Positions 17,054 to 25,953 of a DNA stretch of 50,196 nt are shown here, in pieces. The stretch lies in contig CATLPG010000019.1 of NCBI GenBank assembly GCA_950054195.1, positions 1-50,196 of the forward strand. Reading direction: 5' to 3'. How positions within the stretch are numbered: position 1 is the first letter of the stretch; each line of letters begins with the position of its first letter. The translations under genes were made by a program, and so were the position numbers. The DNA is from an uncultured Saccharospirillaceae bacterium (GTDB lineage: Bacteria > Bacteroidota > Bacteroidia > Flavobacteriales_D > CAJJDF01). Below the pieces are notes generated by a model that worked only from the letters and a program-made list of their open reading frames with translations, had not been told where the DNA came from and searched no databases.

Positions 17054-17938
17054 CTATTTTTCTTTCCTTGTTAAATAAATACCGCTAATAACAAGAAAGA
17101 TAAAGAGCATAGACCAACTTAATTTTTCATTCATAATCCAGCCCCATCCTATAGCTACAAAAGGAATTAAGTATGTCACTGAAGAGGCAAAAATAGCAGA
17201 GCTTATCTTTATTAAATAATTAAAGAGTATAAGCGCGATAGTGGTGCCTATAATAGCCAAAATAATTATATAGTATAACGCAGGGAGGTAAGATTTCGTA
17301 AAAACTGCTTCGGGATTAGGCTCTAATAAATACAATATAATACCTCCAGGAATTACTAAAAACAATGATAAACCAGTTATGGTTATTGAATTTAAATGAT
17401 GTAATCGCTCACGGATTATATTTAAACTAAAAGCATAACATATAGTCGCTAAAACAACCATAAGGATAGCACCGATAGAGTATGAAGAAAAATCTCCATC
17501 TTTAAACATGATTAAGCATATTGCACCAATAAATCCAATAAATACTCCGGTTATACCAAGCTTACTTACTTTTCTTTTAAAAACAAAAACAGCAACTAAA
17601 AACGAAAAAATAGGGACCAATGAATTAAGCGTTCCCGTATAAGAAGTGGATAAGTGCTTTTCTGCGTTTGTAAATAAAAGAGCAGGAATCAAGTTTCCTA
17701 ATAAGCCTACACATAAAAGCCAAATCACATCTTTTGTAAAAAGAAGTTTATACCGTTTGATTAAAACTGGAGAAATAACCAATCCAGCAATAATTACACG
17801 TAAACTTCCAACTTGATTTGGAGAAAAGAAAAGATTCCCTTCTGCATCTTCCATTCCTAGCTTCATGAGGATGTATGAACTTCCCCAAATAAATGCAAGG
17901 CTAGCTAATAATAGCCAGCTTAATACGGGTCTATTCAT
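17054..17938 (-). CDS. EamA/DMT superfamily transporter
   Basis: A 294-residue inner-membrane protein with ten predicted helices built as two EamA repeats of five. Typical features are the opening LASLAFIWGSSYILMKLG, the first-repeat AEKHLSTSYTGTLNSLVPIFSFLVAVFVFKRKV, and the second repeat ending IGWGWIMNEKLSW. Members export amino acids or other metabolites or act as drug/metabolite transporters; the substrate cannot be read from sequence. The gene sits one base downstream of the DUF4293 gene, so the two are probably co-transcribed. Confidence 0.92.
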   Translation of the reverse strand: MNRPVLSWLLLASLAFIWGSSYILMKLGMEDAEGNLFFSPNQVGSLRVIIAGLVISPVLIKRYKLLFTKDVIWLLCVGLLGNLIPALLFTNAEKHLSTSYTGTLNSLVPIFSFLVAVFVFKRKVSKLGITGVFIGFIGAICLIMFKDGDFSSYSIGAILMVVLATICYAFSLNIIRERLHHLNSITITGLSLFLVIPGGIILYLLEPNPEAVFTKSYLPALYYIIILAIIGTTIALILFNYLIKISSAIFASSVTYLIPFVAIGWGWIMNEKLSWSMLFIFLVISGIYLTRKEK

Positions 17939-17939
17939 C

Positions 17940-18392
17940 TTATCTTAACCTATCCAATGATGAAATTAATTTTTCATCATTTTTAATTCCTCTATTTGCT
18001 AAAAAGTTAAAAACTAAGGCAGCCAAAGGTAAAAAGAACCCTGCACCATAAGCACTGGCTTTTTTAGATTCTGTTAACCCTTCAATGGTATTAAAATCTA
18101 CAAACATTAAAGCAATAGATACCAAAATGATGAGGTAGTTTAACTTATTAAGATTTAGCTGTAGCTTTCTATTCTTATAAAGTCCAATGCTTATTAACGC
18201 TAGTAAAGCCCCAGGAATAAATAAAAGCATTAAAGGAAAATATGTTTGATTTTCGCCATTAAGCATAAATCCTTGTGCGTTGTAGTTATAAGTTGTATCT
18301 CCAATTTCATAATAACTGATAGCAAAAATATTAGCTAAGCCCATGCATACTACTACTAAAACAAGGTATATGGTTTGAATTCTTTGAATCAT
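17940..18392 (-). CDS. DUF4293 family membrane protein
   Basis: A 150-residue membrane protein with four hydrophobic segments. I chose the start at MIQRIQTIYLVLVV (18390-18392) because this is how DUF4293 proteins begin; a longer open frame reaching 18479 adds an Asn/Lys-rich stretch that does not look like protein. DUF4293 proteins commonly lie beside rho in Bacteroidota, as here, where rho is divergent 150 bases away. The molecular role is unknown. I see no clear promoter motif in the divergent gap. Confidence 0.85.
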   Translation of the reverse strand: MIQRIQTIYLVLVVVCMGLANIFAISYYEIGDTTYNYNAQGFMLNGENQTYFPLMLLFIPGALLALISIGLYKNRKLQLNLNKLNYLIILVSIALMFVDFNTIEGLTESKKASAYGAGFFLPLAALVFNFLANRGIKNDEKLISSLDRLR

Positions 18393-18542
18393 AGTTTTTT
18401 TATTTTTTTTCCGAAAGTATGAAAAAATATTTGTATCATTGCGTGTCGCATTCGCGATGTTTATATTATAATCAAGCAATCATTTGAAATCAGAAAATTA
18501 GGCGTTCGCCAAATAGTATTCAATTTTTAACATATTTACTAG

Positions 18543-20162
18543 ATGCACGACATTTCATCGTTAAACGAAAAAAAGTTACCTGAGTTAAAAGAAATAGCAA
18601 AGGAATTAAAGATTAAAGGGATTAACTCGTTGAAAAAACAAGATCTCGTTTATAAAATATTAGATGAGCAAGCAGTAAACCCTCCAGCCAAACCTAAAGG
18701 TGAAGCTCCAGCTAAAACTGAAAATAAAGCTCCTCGTCAGAGAAGACAAAGAACAAACAATAACAATCCAAAGAGCACAAATGCTCCCAAAGCAGAAACA
18801 TCTAAAGCTGATACATCAAGCAGTAAGCCTCAGCATGATGACAACAAGCGGAGAACAAATAATAATAAATCAAACGAATCAAAATCTAATGATTCAAAAC
18901 AAAATGATTCAAGTTCTGAGGAAAAGAAAGAAAGAAAAGATAATCGAGTAAATCGTAACGATAATAACAACGATAAAAAGAGAAATCACAGAAATAATAG
19001 ATCAGAAGATAAGCCTAAGCCAGGAGAGGAGCATGGATATAACTTTGACAACCTTGTATGGATGGAAGGAGTGCTCGAAACAATGTCTGATGGTTATGGT
19101 TTTTTAAGATCATCAGATTACAATTATTTGAATTCTCCTGATGATGTATACGTTTCTCAATCTCAAATTAAACTCTTTGGATTAAAGACGGGAGATACTG
19201 TTAGAGGTTCTGTACGTCCGCCAAGAGAAGGAGAAAAGTATTTTCCTTTATTAAAAATTGATAAAATTAACGGTAGAGAGCCTGCTTATATTAGGGATAG
19301 AATACCTTTTGAGCATTTAACACCTCTATTTCCAGATGAAAAACTAAAAATTACTGGACATTCCAAGCAAAGCTTATCTACAAGAGTAATGGATTTGTTT
19401 GCTCCTATCGGAAAAGGACAAAGAGGAATGATTGTAGCGCAACCAAAAACAGGTAAAACGGTTTTATTAAAGGATATTGCAAATGCAATCGCTGAAAACC
19501 ATCCTGAGGTTTATTTAATCATCCTATTAATTGATGAGCGTCCGGAAGAGGTTACAGATATGGCAAGAAATGTAAATGCTGAGGTTGTTTCTTCTACTTT
19601 TGATGAACCAGCTGAAAGACATGTGAAAGTTGCTAATATCGTATTAGAAAAGGCAAAACGAATGGTTGAGTGTGGACATGATGTTTGTATTCTGTTAGAT
19701 TCAATTACCCGTTTAGCTAGGGCATACAATACCGTTTCTCCTGCTTCTGGAAAAGTACTTTCTGGAGGTGTTGATGCAAATGCATTACACAAACCAAAAA
19801 GATTTTTTGGAGCTGCTCGTAAAATAGAAAATGGAGGTTCACTATCTATTATTGCTACCGCTTTAACAGATACTGGATCTAAAATGGACGAAGTAATTTT
19901 CGAAGAGTTTAAAGGTACAGGTAACATGGAGTTACAGTTGGATAGAAGAATTGCTAATCGTAGAGTTTATCCAGCAATTGATATCTTGGCTTCAGGTACA
20001 AGAAGAGAAGATCTTTTAATGAGCCAAAGTGAATTACAACGCATGTGGATTTTAAGAAAGTATTTAGCAGACATGAACCCAATTGAAGCGATGGAATTCA
20101 TCAAGAATAAAATGCAATTAACGAAATCAAATGAAGAGTTTTTAGCATCTATGAATGGTTAA
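18543..20162 (+). CDS. rho: Transcription termination factor Rho with disordered N-terminal insert
   Basis: Rho is the hexameric RNA helicase that ends transcription of untranslated RNA. The protein is 539 residues, over 100 longer than E. coli Rho. Residues 1-45 are the Rho_N domain ([29 protein letters not shown]). Residues 50-160 are a low-complexity insert rich in Asn, Lys, Ser, Asp and Arg. Then comes the cold-shock-like RNA-binding domain ([27 protein letters not shown]) and the ATPase with P-loop PKTGKT at 301-306, [12 protein letters not shown], the Q-loop, and the R-loop region [28 protein letters not shown]. The insert is typical of Bacteroidota. A hairpin terminator starts 26 bases after its stop codon, inside the next gene. 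Confidence 0.98.
   Translation: MHDISSLNEKKLPELKEIAKELKIKGINSLKKQDLVYKILDEQAVNPPAKPKGEAPAKTENKAPRQRRQRTNNNNPKSTNAPKAETSKADTSSSKPQHDDNKRRTNNNKSNESKSNDSKQNDSSSEEKKERKDNRVNRNDNNNDKKRNHRNNRSEDKPKPGEEHGYNFDNLVWMEGVLETMSDGYGFLRSSDYNYLNSPDDVYVSQSQIKLFGLKTGDTVRGSVRPPREGEKYFPLLKIDKINGREPAYIRDRIPFEHLTPLFPDEKLKITGHSKQSLSTRVMDLFAPIGKGQRGMIVAQPKTGKTVLLKDIANAIAENHPEVYLIILLIDERPEEVTDMARNVNAEVVSSTFDEPAERHVKVANIVLEKAKRMVECGHDVCILLDSITRLARAYNTVSPASGKVLSGGVDANALHKPKRFFGAARKIENGGSLSIIATALTDTGSKMDEVIFEEFKGTGNMELQLDRRIANRRVYPAIDILASGTRREDLLMSQSELQRMWILRKYLADMNPIEAMEFIKNKMQLTKSNEEFLASMNG
18865..18940 (+). repeat. Low-complexity Asn/Ser/Asp/Lys repeat tract in rho
   Basis: Imperfect in-frame repeats encode runs such as [17 protein letters not shown] inside the disordered insert of Rho. 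The DNA is A-rich with recurring AATGATTCAAA-type units, so length variation between strains by slippage is possible. Confidence 0.6.
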
Positions 20163-22149
20163 AAACTGGCTTAAGCATAACTTTGAGGGGCTATTAACAG
20201 TAAGTATTTTACTGTTAATAGCCTTTTTTTTTCATAATAATACCTTTAAAAAACTTCCTTTTGGATATCATGTTTGGTCAAAATCAGATCATTTAGCATT
20301 AACCTATGGCTTCTATAATAATGATTTGGATTTATTCCATCCAGAAACATTTGTAATAACTGAAAATGATACCATTAATCACGTAACTCATCCTGGAACT
20401 AGCATAACTGCTGCCGATATTTCAATTCATTCTTACATTCCAGCAGTACTAATGAAAGTAGTAGGGGAGAAGTCTCCTTTTTTTCATAGAGTCTATATGT
20501 TTTTAATCAGTTTCCTTGGATTATTTTATCTTTTTAAACTTGGTGAAACGCTAACAGAAGATAAATTTAAAGCTGCTCTTATAACAGTTTTTGGATTTGT
20601 AACGCCAGTCTTTTTATTTTATCAAACGTCATTTTTACCATCCATTGGAGCATTTTCTTTAGCAATTATTGGGTGTTATTTTTACTTCTCTTACCTCAAA
20701 ACAGGTGGTAATCGTGTTTACACAGCTATTTTCTGGTTAACAGTAGCAGGCTTATCTCGAACACCATTTATTATCCCCCTATTTGCAGTGTTTGGTAATG
20801 AAGTTATGCGAATGCTTAGAAGTAAAGCTTCAGTAAAAGTAGTAACCGCTATTGTTACTTCACTGATAATATTATTTACTTATACAGTATATAAAAGCAG
20901 TCTGAAAAGTACCTACGGAACAATATTTTTGGGGGAGCTATTACCGCCAGCATCACTTGCAGAAGCTCAAAATATTTTATCAGAAATGATACGAAAATGG
21001 AAATGGACCTATCTATCCATAACACAATGGGGTGTTTTTATTCTGCTAAGCATTTATACACTGTTTCATAGTAATAAAAGTAAAAGGTGGAGCTATCCAC
21101 AGTTTTTATGGATATTTCTGCTAGGCGAATTGGCTTTCTTTTTCGTAATGATGAAACAGTTTGTATACCATGATTATTATTTCATTGATAGTTTTTTGTT
21201 ACTTTTTGTCTTGTTTTTTGCTTATTTAGTGAGTCTTATATCATTAAATAAAAGTGCCAAAAAGATAGTTGTAATATTCGTTAATGTAGTCTTATTACTT
21301 AGTGTTTTTAAAACATTCCAAAAAAAGCAAGATCGTATTTCAGCATCGCAAAACGATAACTACCATAAAACAGTTCAGAGTTATGAGCATGCTGGAGCTT
21401 TTCTAGATCAACAAGGTGTTTCTAAAGAAGCAAAGATTCTTGCGTTAGGAGCTTACGGAACAAATATTGCTTTTCTAAACATGAACCGTAAAGGGTATTT
21501 TATTCCGATTATGTCTAAAGAACGTATGCAGCATTCATTGGAATACTACCATTATGATTATATTCTTTTTCCTAAAGCGTTTTTTATGGATGATGTATAT
21601 AGTCAATTTCCAGAGATATTAAACCAAGTTCAAAAAGTAGCAGCCAATGATCATTTGATTTTGGCTAAAAAAGTAGAAGGAGAGGGGACTTCGCTTAACG
21701 AGTTTTTAGGATTTACTAATGATAAACTTAAATATCAAGCGATTTTAAATAGTGAATTTACTAACAATTGGAATAACTTAGTATTCAATCCTTCTGATAG
21801 TTGTTATTCTATTGATTCAGATATGTTATTTGGACCTGCACATACATTGGCTATTGATGATAGCTTATTTAATCAATACTTAACTGTTATCATTACAGCT
21901 GATGTTAATTTATCTGATGAAATAAATAGTTCTATCATTTTTGGAATTTCATCTAAGGAAAAACCTGACCTTGTTTATGAAAATTTTGAATTAAGAGAAT
22001 ATATAAATCAGTCAAAAACTTGGAGTCAATTAAAAATTTTAACAGTAATTCCTGTTGTAAAGGGGACAGAGCTAGAGGCAAAATGCTATTTTTATAATCC
22101 TAATAAAGCTACTTTGTTTGTGAAAAATGTTGCTGTAGAAGTTTATTGA
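20155..22149 (+). CDS. Large GT-C-like glycosyltransferase-type membrane protein
   Basis: A 664-residue protein starting within rho (8-base overlap). Residues 12-26 form the first membrane helix; it is followed by an extracytoplasmic loop [30 protein letters not shown], in which the Asp of KSDH and His-rich surroundings recall the first loop of ArnT/PMT-like GT-C transferases. About ten more helices follow to residue 400, then a soluble region of some 260 residues ([23 protein letters not shown] and a beta-sandwich-like C-terminus). It probably transfers a sugar from a lipid carrier outside the cytoplasmic membrane; donor and acceptor are unknown. Its first helix is encoded by a perfect terminator hairpin. 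No in-frame ATG exists for about 100 codons, which supports the start given. Confidence 0.8.
   Translation: MVKNWLKHNFEGLLTVSILLLIAFFFHNNTFKKLPFGYHVWSKSDHLALTYGFYNNDLDLFHPETFVITENDTINHVTHPGTSITAADISIHSYIPAVLMKVVGEKSPFFHRVYMFLISFLGLFYLFKLGETLTEDKFKAALITVFGFVTPVFLFYQTSFLPSIGAFSLAIIGCYFYFSYLKTGGNRVYTAIFWLTVAGLSRTPFIIPLFAVFGNEVMRMLRSKASVKVVTAIVTSLIILFTYTVYKSSLKSTYGTIFLGELLPPASLAEAQNILSEMIRKWKWTYLSITQWGVFILLSIYTLFHSNKSKRWSYPQFLWIFLLGELAFFFVMMKQFVYHDYYFIDSFLLLFVLFFAYLVSLISLNKSAKKIVVIFVNVVLLLSVFKTFQKKQDRISASQNDNYHKTVQSYEHAGAFLDQQGVSKEAKILALGAYGTNIAFLNMNRKGYFIPIMSKERMQHSLEYYHYDYILFPKAFFMDDVYSQFPEILNQVQKVAANDHLILAKKVEGEGTSLNEFLGFTNDKLKYQAILNSEFTNNWNNLVFNPSDSCYSIDSDMLFGPAHTLAIDDSLFNQYLTVIITADVNLSDEINSSIIFGISSKEKPDLVYENFELREYINQSKTWSQLKILTVIPVVKGTELEAKCYFYNPNKATLFVKNVAVEVY
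20189..20232 (+). terminator. Intrinsic terminator inside codons 12-26 of the post-rho gene
   Basis: A perfect 15-bp stem (20189-20203 pairs with 20209-20223; GGCTATTAACAGTAA and its complement) has a five-base loop and is followed at once by nine T residues (20224-20232). It begins 26 bases after the rho stop codon, the normal place for a terminator, yet it lies wholly in the coding frame of the downstream glycosyltransferase-like gene, where it encodes [15 protein letters not shown]. Translation through it could open the stem, so it may act as an attenuator for the downstream gene. Confidence 0.88.
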
Positions 22150-22243
22150 TATATTTCGCTTGGAAGTTTTAAACCTTAAAAAATTATTTGTGCTAACTAG
22201 CAGCGTTATACTATAGAGTCATACTTTTAAATATCTTCATGCT

Positions 22244-22774
22244 ATGAAAAATATAAATTTATCGTTAATTCTTGCAGGGTTGTGGATACTAACTAAAATG
22301 TTATTGTTTTATTTGGGATCAAGTAACCAAGAACTAATAGGTGTATTTATCAATATCTTATTTATTTTATTAATTACATTAGGTGCTATTTACCAAAAGG
22401 TTGCTAAGGAGAAAAAGCTGGATACCTATGGGAACAACTTTAAGTTATGCTTACGACAAGCAGGTATATATATCATACTAGTAACAGCCTATATAGCTAT
22501 TCATTTCAAATATGTAAATCCAGATTACCTAGAAAGTAGAAAGAATGAACGTATAGAACATACAATAAATACACTGCCTCCTGAGAGTGAATTTACTGGA
22601 GCACTAGAAGGTAAGACAAAAGAAGAGGTGATCGAAGAAATAAAAGGAAACTTTGACATTTTTGGTTCAGTAACAATGAACACTAGTATTTATTTTCTTC
22701 TATTATTTTTCTTTTCTATTATCTATAGCATTCTATCACCAATACTTTATAAAAAGGTGATTTTAAGAGTTTGA
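22244..22774 (+). CDS. DUF4199-like membrane protein
   Basis: A 176-residue protein with four hydrophobic segments: two N-terminal helices (about 7-25, 33-50), one near 72-88, and one near 147-170 ending in a short basic tail. Between helices three and four lies a charged region with KTKEEVIEEIKGNFDIFGS. Layout and the closing helix pattern fit DUF4199, a Bacteroidota family of unknown role. The family assignment is by pattern and moderate in strength. It is separated from the glycosyltransferase-like gene by 94 bases that hold no clear signal. Confidence 0.65.
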   Translation: MKNINLSLILAGLWILTKMLLFYLGSSNQELIGVFINILFILLITLGAIYQKVAKEKKLDTYGNNFKLCLRQAGIYIILVTAYIAIHFKYVNPDYLESRKNERIEHTINTLPPESEFTGALEGKTKEEVIEEIKGNFDIFGSVTMNTSIYFLLLFFFSIIYSILSPILYKKVILRV

Positions 22775-22792
22775 TTTATTTTTTTTTAATAA

Positions 22793-23350
22793 TTATTGCT
22801 GTCTTTTAAGCAATAGGTGATAGCTATAAGTATCTAAACGATGGGTGTTTGTAATTGTGAATTTGTAGGGGAGTTTTTTATATAAGTCAACTCTTTGAAT
22901 CAATAAAATGTCTTCATCATAAATGTATTGTTCTATTTTGTTGTAATCTTTTTGGTCAAAAGCATTTTGAAGAGAGTCGAAATTTAGCCTTACCATTTCT
23001 GATATGTTAGCGAAGGGAACATCATGATCCTCTTCAATAACTACAAGCAAAACTTGCTCAGTAAAAGGTATTACAGTTTGAATTGAATCTGAAAGATAAA
23101 CCGTTTTTCTGGTAGATGAAATAACAGGTTTTATGGAATCATTTGCTATTGGATAAATCAACAAGTTTAATTCGTCATTTTTAGTTGATAAACGACTCAT
23201 GTCTTCACTCAAATTAAGAGCCTTCAATGTGATAGAGATAGAGTCTGTTAAACTAGGAGATGTTTTTGAGGTAGCGTTGATATTTTTTCTAAAGGATTGA
23301 CATCCAAAAGCTGCTATAAGCAAGAAAATTATTGCTGGCCTAACCAACAT
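22793..23350 (-). CDS. Putative lipoprotein, unknown function
   Basis: I place the start at MLVRPAIIFLLIAAFGC (23348-23350), which gives 185 residues with a lipobox (IAAFGC, lipid Cys at 17). The start codon shares one base with the stop of the upstream monooxygenase gene (TAATG), a classic sign of translational coupling; the longer frame to 23380 would overlap that gene. The mature part is Ser/Asp/Leu-rich without cysteines or a motif I recognise, and ends DTYSYHLLLKRQQ. It belongs to a three-gene unit with the SAM hydrolase and the ABM protein. Confidence 0.75.
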   Translation of the reverse strand: MLVRPAIIFLLIAAFGCQSFRKNINATSKTSPSLTDSISITLKALNLSEDMSRLSTKNDELNLLIYPIANDSIKPVISSTRKTVYLSDSIQTVIPFTEQVLLVVIEEDHDVPFANISEMVRLNFDSLQNAFDQKDYNKIEQYIYDEDILLIQRVDLYKKLPYKFTITNTHRLDTYSYHLLLKRQQ

Positions 23351-23634
23351 TATATTTTGAACTGTTGTTTTAAGCTCCAAGCAAGAGGTTTCTCTATAAA
23401 CAAGGGTTTAACATTACTCCAAATACCTTTAAAAACATCAGACTTTCTATAATTTTCAAGATCTTGTGGTGTATTCCAATAACTATAGGTCATTAATACA
23501 TTATCTTCTTGTAATAATTCTAAGTGCGTACAGCCATCAAACGCACGAATCTTTTCCATTCCAGCCTCATAAACGGATTTAAATTCAGCTACTTTATCTG
23601 GATCAATGGTCATTTTTACTATTCGGATAATCAT
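23350..23634 (-). CDS. ABM (antibiotic biosynthesis monooxygenase) domain protein
   Basis: A 94-residue ferredoxin-like alpha/beta barrel protein of the ABM/YgiN type, which act as small dimeric oxygenases, haem-degrading enzymes or unknown factors. Recognisable blocks are MIIRIVKMTIDPDKVAEF, the central RAFDGCTHLELLQED and YSYWNTPQDLENYRKSDVF. A full set of haem-binding residues cannot be verified by eye. It overlaps the stop of the SAM hydrolase gene by 4 bases and the lipoprotein start by 1, so all three are probably made from one message. Confidence 0.87.
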   Translation of the reverse strand: MIIRIVKMTIDPDKVAEFKSVYEAGMEKIRAFDGCTHLELLQEDNVLMTYSYWNTPQDLENYRKSDVFKGIWSNVKPLFIEKPLAWSLKQQFKI

Positions 23635-24431
23635 AAATCAAAAAATTCAATTAATACAACTTCATTTAAGCGTAAACCTAATAGTTGAGCAGCACTTCCT
23701 CCAACGCCAACAACACCTCGGTTTATTGCTATTTCTAAGTGCCCTGTACTATTAAAAATAGCGAGTTTATCTCCATCAGGTACTTCAGAGTATGTTTTAG
23801 AAATATGCTTTATTTCATAATTCTTAAAGCGAATAATAAACTTTCTACCTCTTCCAACTTCTCTAAATAAACGTTCATTGATATTCGTAATAATATTTCC
23901 GTAGGCATCTGTATATATAATTTGTCCTCGAATAGAAATATTAGTAGTTGTAGCTCTAAAATTTTGGTAACGTTTATAGTCTTCGGTTTTTCTACCAATG
24001 ATTTCAGGTGTTCCTCCGCGAGCTATATGACTTGCTACTTTAACAAAAATATTTTTTGTTGGAAAAGTTAAAATATCTGTTTCTTGATCTACTGTTATTT
24101 CATATATGGTATCTGGTAAACGATCAAACATTAATGAAAACAAACCATTGTCTGCACAAATGAAATAATGATCATCATAAACCATAAGTAAAGCTGGAGT
24201 CTTTGCAGATACTTCTGCATCTACGCTAATGATATGAATAGAACCCTTTGGAAAATCATCGTAACAATTTTTAAGAGTAAAGGCCGCGTAATGGATATTG
24301 AAAATAGGAACTTCATGAGTGATGTCTACAATATCATGATCCATATTTAAATTACTCAAAAGCTTTCCCTTTATTGAAGGCACGTAAAAGTCCTTTTGAC
24401 CTAAATCAGTTGTAAGAGTTATTACAGACAT
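23631..24431 (-). CDS. SAM hydroxide adenosyltransferase (DUF62 / SAM hydrolase)
   Basis: A 266-residue member of the DUF62 family, related to fluorinase and chlorinase but usually hydrolysing SAM to adenosine and methionine with an activated water. Visible blocks are ITLTTDLGQKDFYV (Asp in TTD, and the D-x-YV), DITHEVPIFNI, HIISVDAEV and FICADNGLFSLMF in the N-terminal domain, and the C-terminal beta-barrel with YTDAYGNIITNI and NRGVVGVGGSAAQLLGL. The Asp-Arg-His hydroxide-activating triad cannot be fully checked by eye. A perfect TAnnTTTG lies 38 bases upstream. The physiological role of the family remains unclear. Confidence 0.9.
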   Translation of the reverse strand: MSVITLTTDLGQKDFYVPSIKGKLLSNLNMDHDIVDITHEVPIFNIHYAAFTLKNCYDDFPKGSIHIISVDAEVSAKTPALLMVYDDHYFICADNGLFSLMFDRLPDTIYEITVDQETDILTFPTKNIFVKVASHIARGGTPEIIGRKTEDYKRYQNFRATTTNISIRGQIIYTDAYGNIITNINERLFREVGRGRKFIIRFKNYEIKHISKTYSEVPDGDKLAIFNSTGHLEIAINRGVVGVGGSAAQLLGLRLNEVVLIEFFDL

Positions 24432-24469
24432 AAAAATTGCTTCTTCCTTAATAAAATAGCCTTATTGTT

Positions 24470-24477
24470 CAAAAATA
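24470..24477 (-). promoter_or_regulatory. Candidate -7 element for the SAM hydrolase operon
   Basis: On the minus strand TATTTTTG matches TAnnTTTG exactly, 38 bases before the start codon. No TTG is found at the usual upstream distance. Confidence 0.3.
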
Positions 24478-24513
24478 ATACAATTTTAGGTTTTTAATAA
24501 GTACATTGTTTTT

Positions 24514-24521
24514 TAGTTTTG
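24514..24521 (+). promoter_or_regulatory. Candidate -7 element for phoH
   Basis: TAGTTTTG matches TAnnTTTG exactly and lies 22 bases before the TTG start of phoH. With the opposing element at 24470-24477 it would make this 112-base gap a compact divergent promoter region. A -33 TTG at the right distance is not seen. Confidence 0.35.
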
Positions 24522-24543
24522 AGTTTGTTTAAAAAATACGTTC

Positions 24544-25506
24544 TTGCAAGAAAGAGAAATAACCATAAATGATGTTGAACCTATTGATTTATTAGGTGTT
24601 AACAATGAAAAGCTAAAATATATTTTAGATAAATTCCCTAAGGTCAAAGTTGTGTCTAGAGGTAGAAAACTTATGATTAGTGGAGAAAGTCAAGCGTTAG
24701 ATCACTTTGAAGAGAAAATCCAAGTGATGCTTGTGCATATTAATAAATACAATAAACTTACCGAAGGTGATATCGATTCAATATTAGAAAACGAAGGACA
24801 AGAAAGTGTGAGAGATGGTTCTGGAGATGAAGTTCTTGTTTTCGGGAATAATGGATTAAAAGTTACAGCTCGTACACTCAACCAAAGAAGGTTAGTTGAG
24901 GCTTCTAACAAAAACGATATGGTTTTTGCGGTAGGGCCAGCAGGAACAGGAAAAACCTATACTGCTGTAGCATTAGCTGTTCGAGCACTAAAAAATAAAG
25001 AGGTTAGAAAAATTATCCTTACAAGACCAGCAGTTGAAGCAGGGGAGAATTTAGGTTTTTTACCTGGAGATTTAAAGGAAAAATTAGATCCTTATCTACA
25101 ACCATTGTACGATGCTTTAAGAGATATGATTCCGCCAGAAAAATTAGCAGCATTTATTGAGCAAGGAACAATACAGATAGCTCCTTTGGCTTTTATGAGA
25201 GGTAGAACACTGGATCATGCATTCGTAATCTTGGACGAAGCACAAAATACTACAGAGAGCCAGATAAAGATGTTCCTAACTCGTATGGGGAAATCTGCTA
25301 GGTTTATTTTAACTGGTGATCCCTCACAAGTAGATTTACCCAGAAATCAAAAGTCAGGGCTAGTAAAGGCATTAGATGTATTAAGAGATGTAGAAGGTAT
25401 TTCAATTATTAGATTATCTGAAAATGATGTAATCAGGCATAAATTGGTGAAAAGAATTATTTCAGCATTTAAAGAAGAAGAAAACAAAAACGAAACAAAA
25501 AAATAA
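24544..25506 (+). CDS. phoH: PhoH family ATPase
   Basis: A 320-residue cytosolic P-loop ATPase of the PhoH/YbeZ type, linked in other bacteria to RNA metabolism and ribosome maturation. The N-terminal part (INDVEPIDLLGVNNEKLKYI) is typical of Bacteroidota PhoH. Walker A is GPAGTGKT at 131-138; later come RPAVEAGENLGFLPGDLKEKLDPYLQPLYDAL, the Walker B FVILDEAQN and TGDPSQVDLP. The start is TTG: a stop codon lies eight codons upstream and no ATG is available, while the family N-terminus begins right here. It ends 2 bases before the SRPBCC gene, so the two are likely one operon. ybeY, a frequent partner elsewhere, is not adjacent. Confidence 0.94.
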   Translation: MQEREITINDVEPIDLLGVNNEKLKYILDKFPKVKVVSRGRKLMISGESQALDHFEEKIQVMLVHINKYNKLTEGDIDSILENEGQESVRDGSGDEVLVFGNNGLKVTARTLNQRRLVEASNKNDMVFAVGPAGTGKTYTAVALAVRALKNKEVRKIILTRPAVEAGENLGFLPGDLKEKLDPYLQPLYDALRDMIPPEKLAAFIEQGTIQIAPLAFMRGRTLDHAFVILDEAQNTTESQIKMFLTRMGKSARFILTGDPSQVDLPRNQKSGLVKALDVLRDVEGISIIRLSENDVIRHKLVKRIISAFKEEENKNETKK

Positions 25507-25508
25507 AG

Positions 25509-25907
25509 ATGAATATAACGAGTAGAAAATCAACAATAGAAAATTCGCAAGAAGAAGTATTCAATTACCTAACAAACTTAGATAACTTGCAGTATTTGTT
25601 GCCAAAGGGTAAATATTCTGATTGGGAAGGAAGTGAAGATAAATGTTCGTTTAAAATACAAGGATTTAAAATTCCTTTGGAAAAAGTTGAAACGATTCCA
25701 AACGAAAAAATTAAAATGAAAACGGCTAAAGGCTCTCCTGTAGATTTTGATTTAAATATTGAATTAACTGATAATGGAGATGGAACAACCACAGGTCAAG
25801 TAATTAGTGATTTGAGAGTGAATATGTTCTTAAAAGGAATGATTAAAAAACCGTTAACATCCCTTTTTGAATACATGGCAGAAAGATTAGAGAAAGTTGA
25901 TTACTAG
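25509..25907 (+). CDS. SRPBCC-fold (START/CoxG-like) protein
   Basis: A 132-residue cytosolic protein with the helix-grip SRPBCC layout: an N-terminal strand and helix (IENSQEEVFNYLTNLDNLQYLLP), a twisted sheet (CSFKIQGFKIPLEKVETIPNEKIKMKT), and a long C-terminal helix (LKGMIKKPLTSLFEYMAERLEKV). This fold binds hydrophobic ligands in its cavity; the ligand here is unknown. It starts 2 bases after phoH in the same direction. This arrangement suggests co-expression only. The gene is complete and shows no anomaly. Confidence 0.82.
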   Translation: MNITSRKSTIENSQEEVFNYLTNLDNLQYLLPKGKYSDWEGSEDKCSFKIQGFKIPLEKVETIPNEKIKMKTAKGSPVDFDLNIELTDNGDGTTTGQVISDLRVNMFLKGMIKKPLTSLFEYMAERLEKVDY

Positions 25908-25953
25908 TTTATCAGCTTACTTAATCTATCTTCATTCACTAAATAAAACTCAA

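Noticed and set aside
18393-18479. Longer N-terminus for the DUF4293 gene
   Set aside because: The added 29 residues are Asn/Lys/Ile-rich leader-like sequence, and the family starts at MIQRIQ.
22775-22792. Terminator between the DUF4199-like gene and the converging lipoprotein gene
   Set aside because: There is a T run but no stem before it on either strand.
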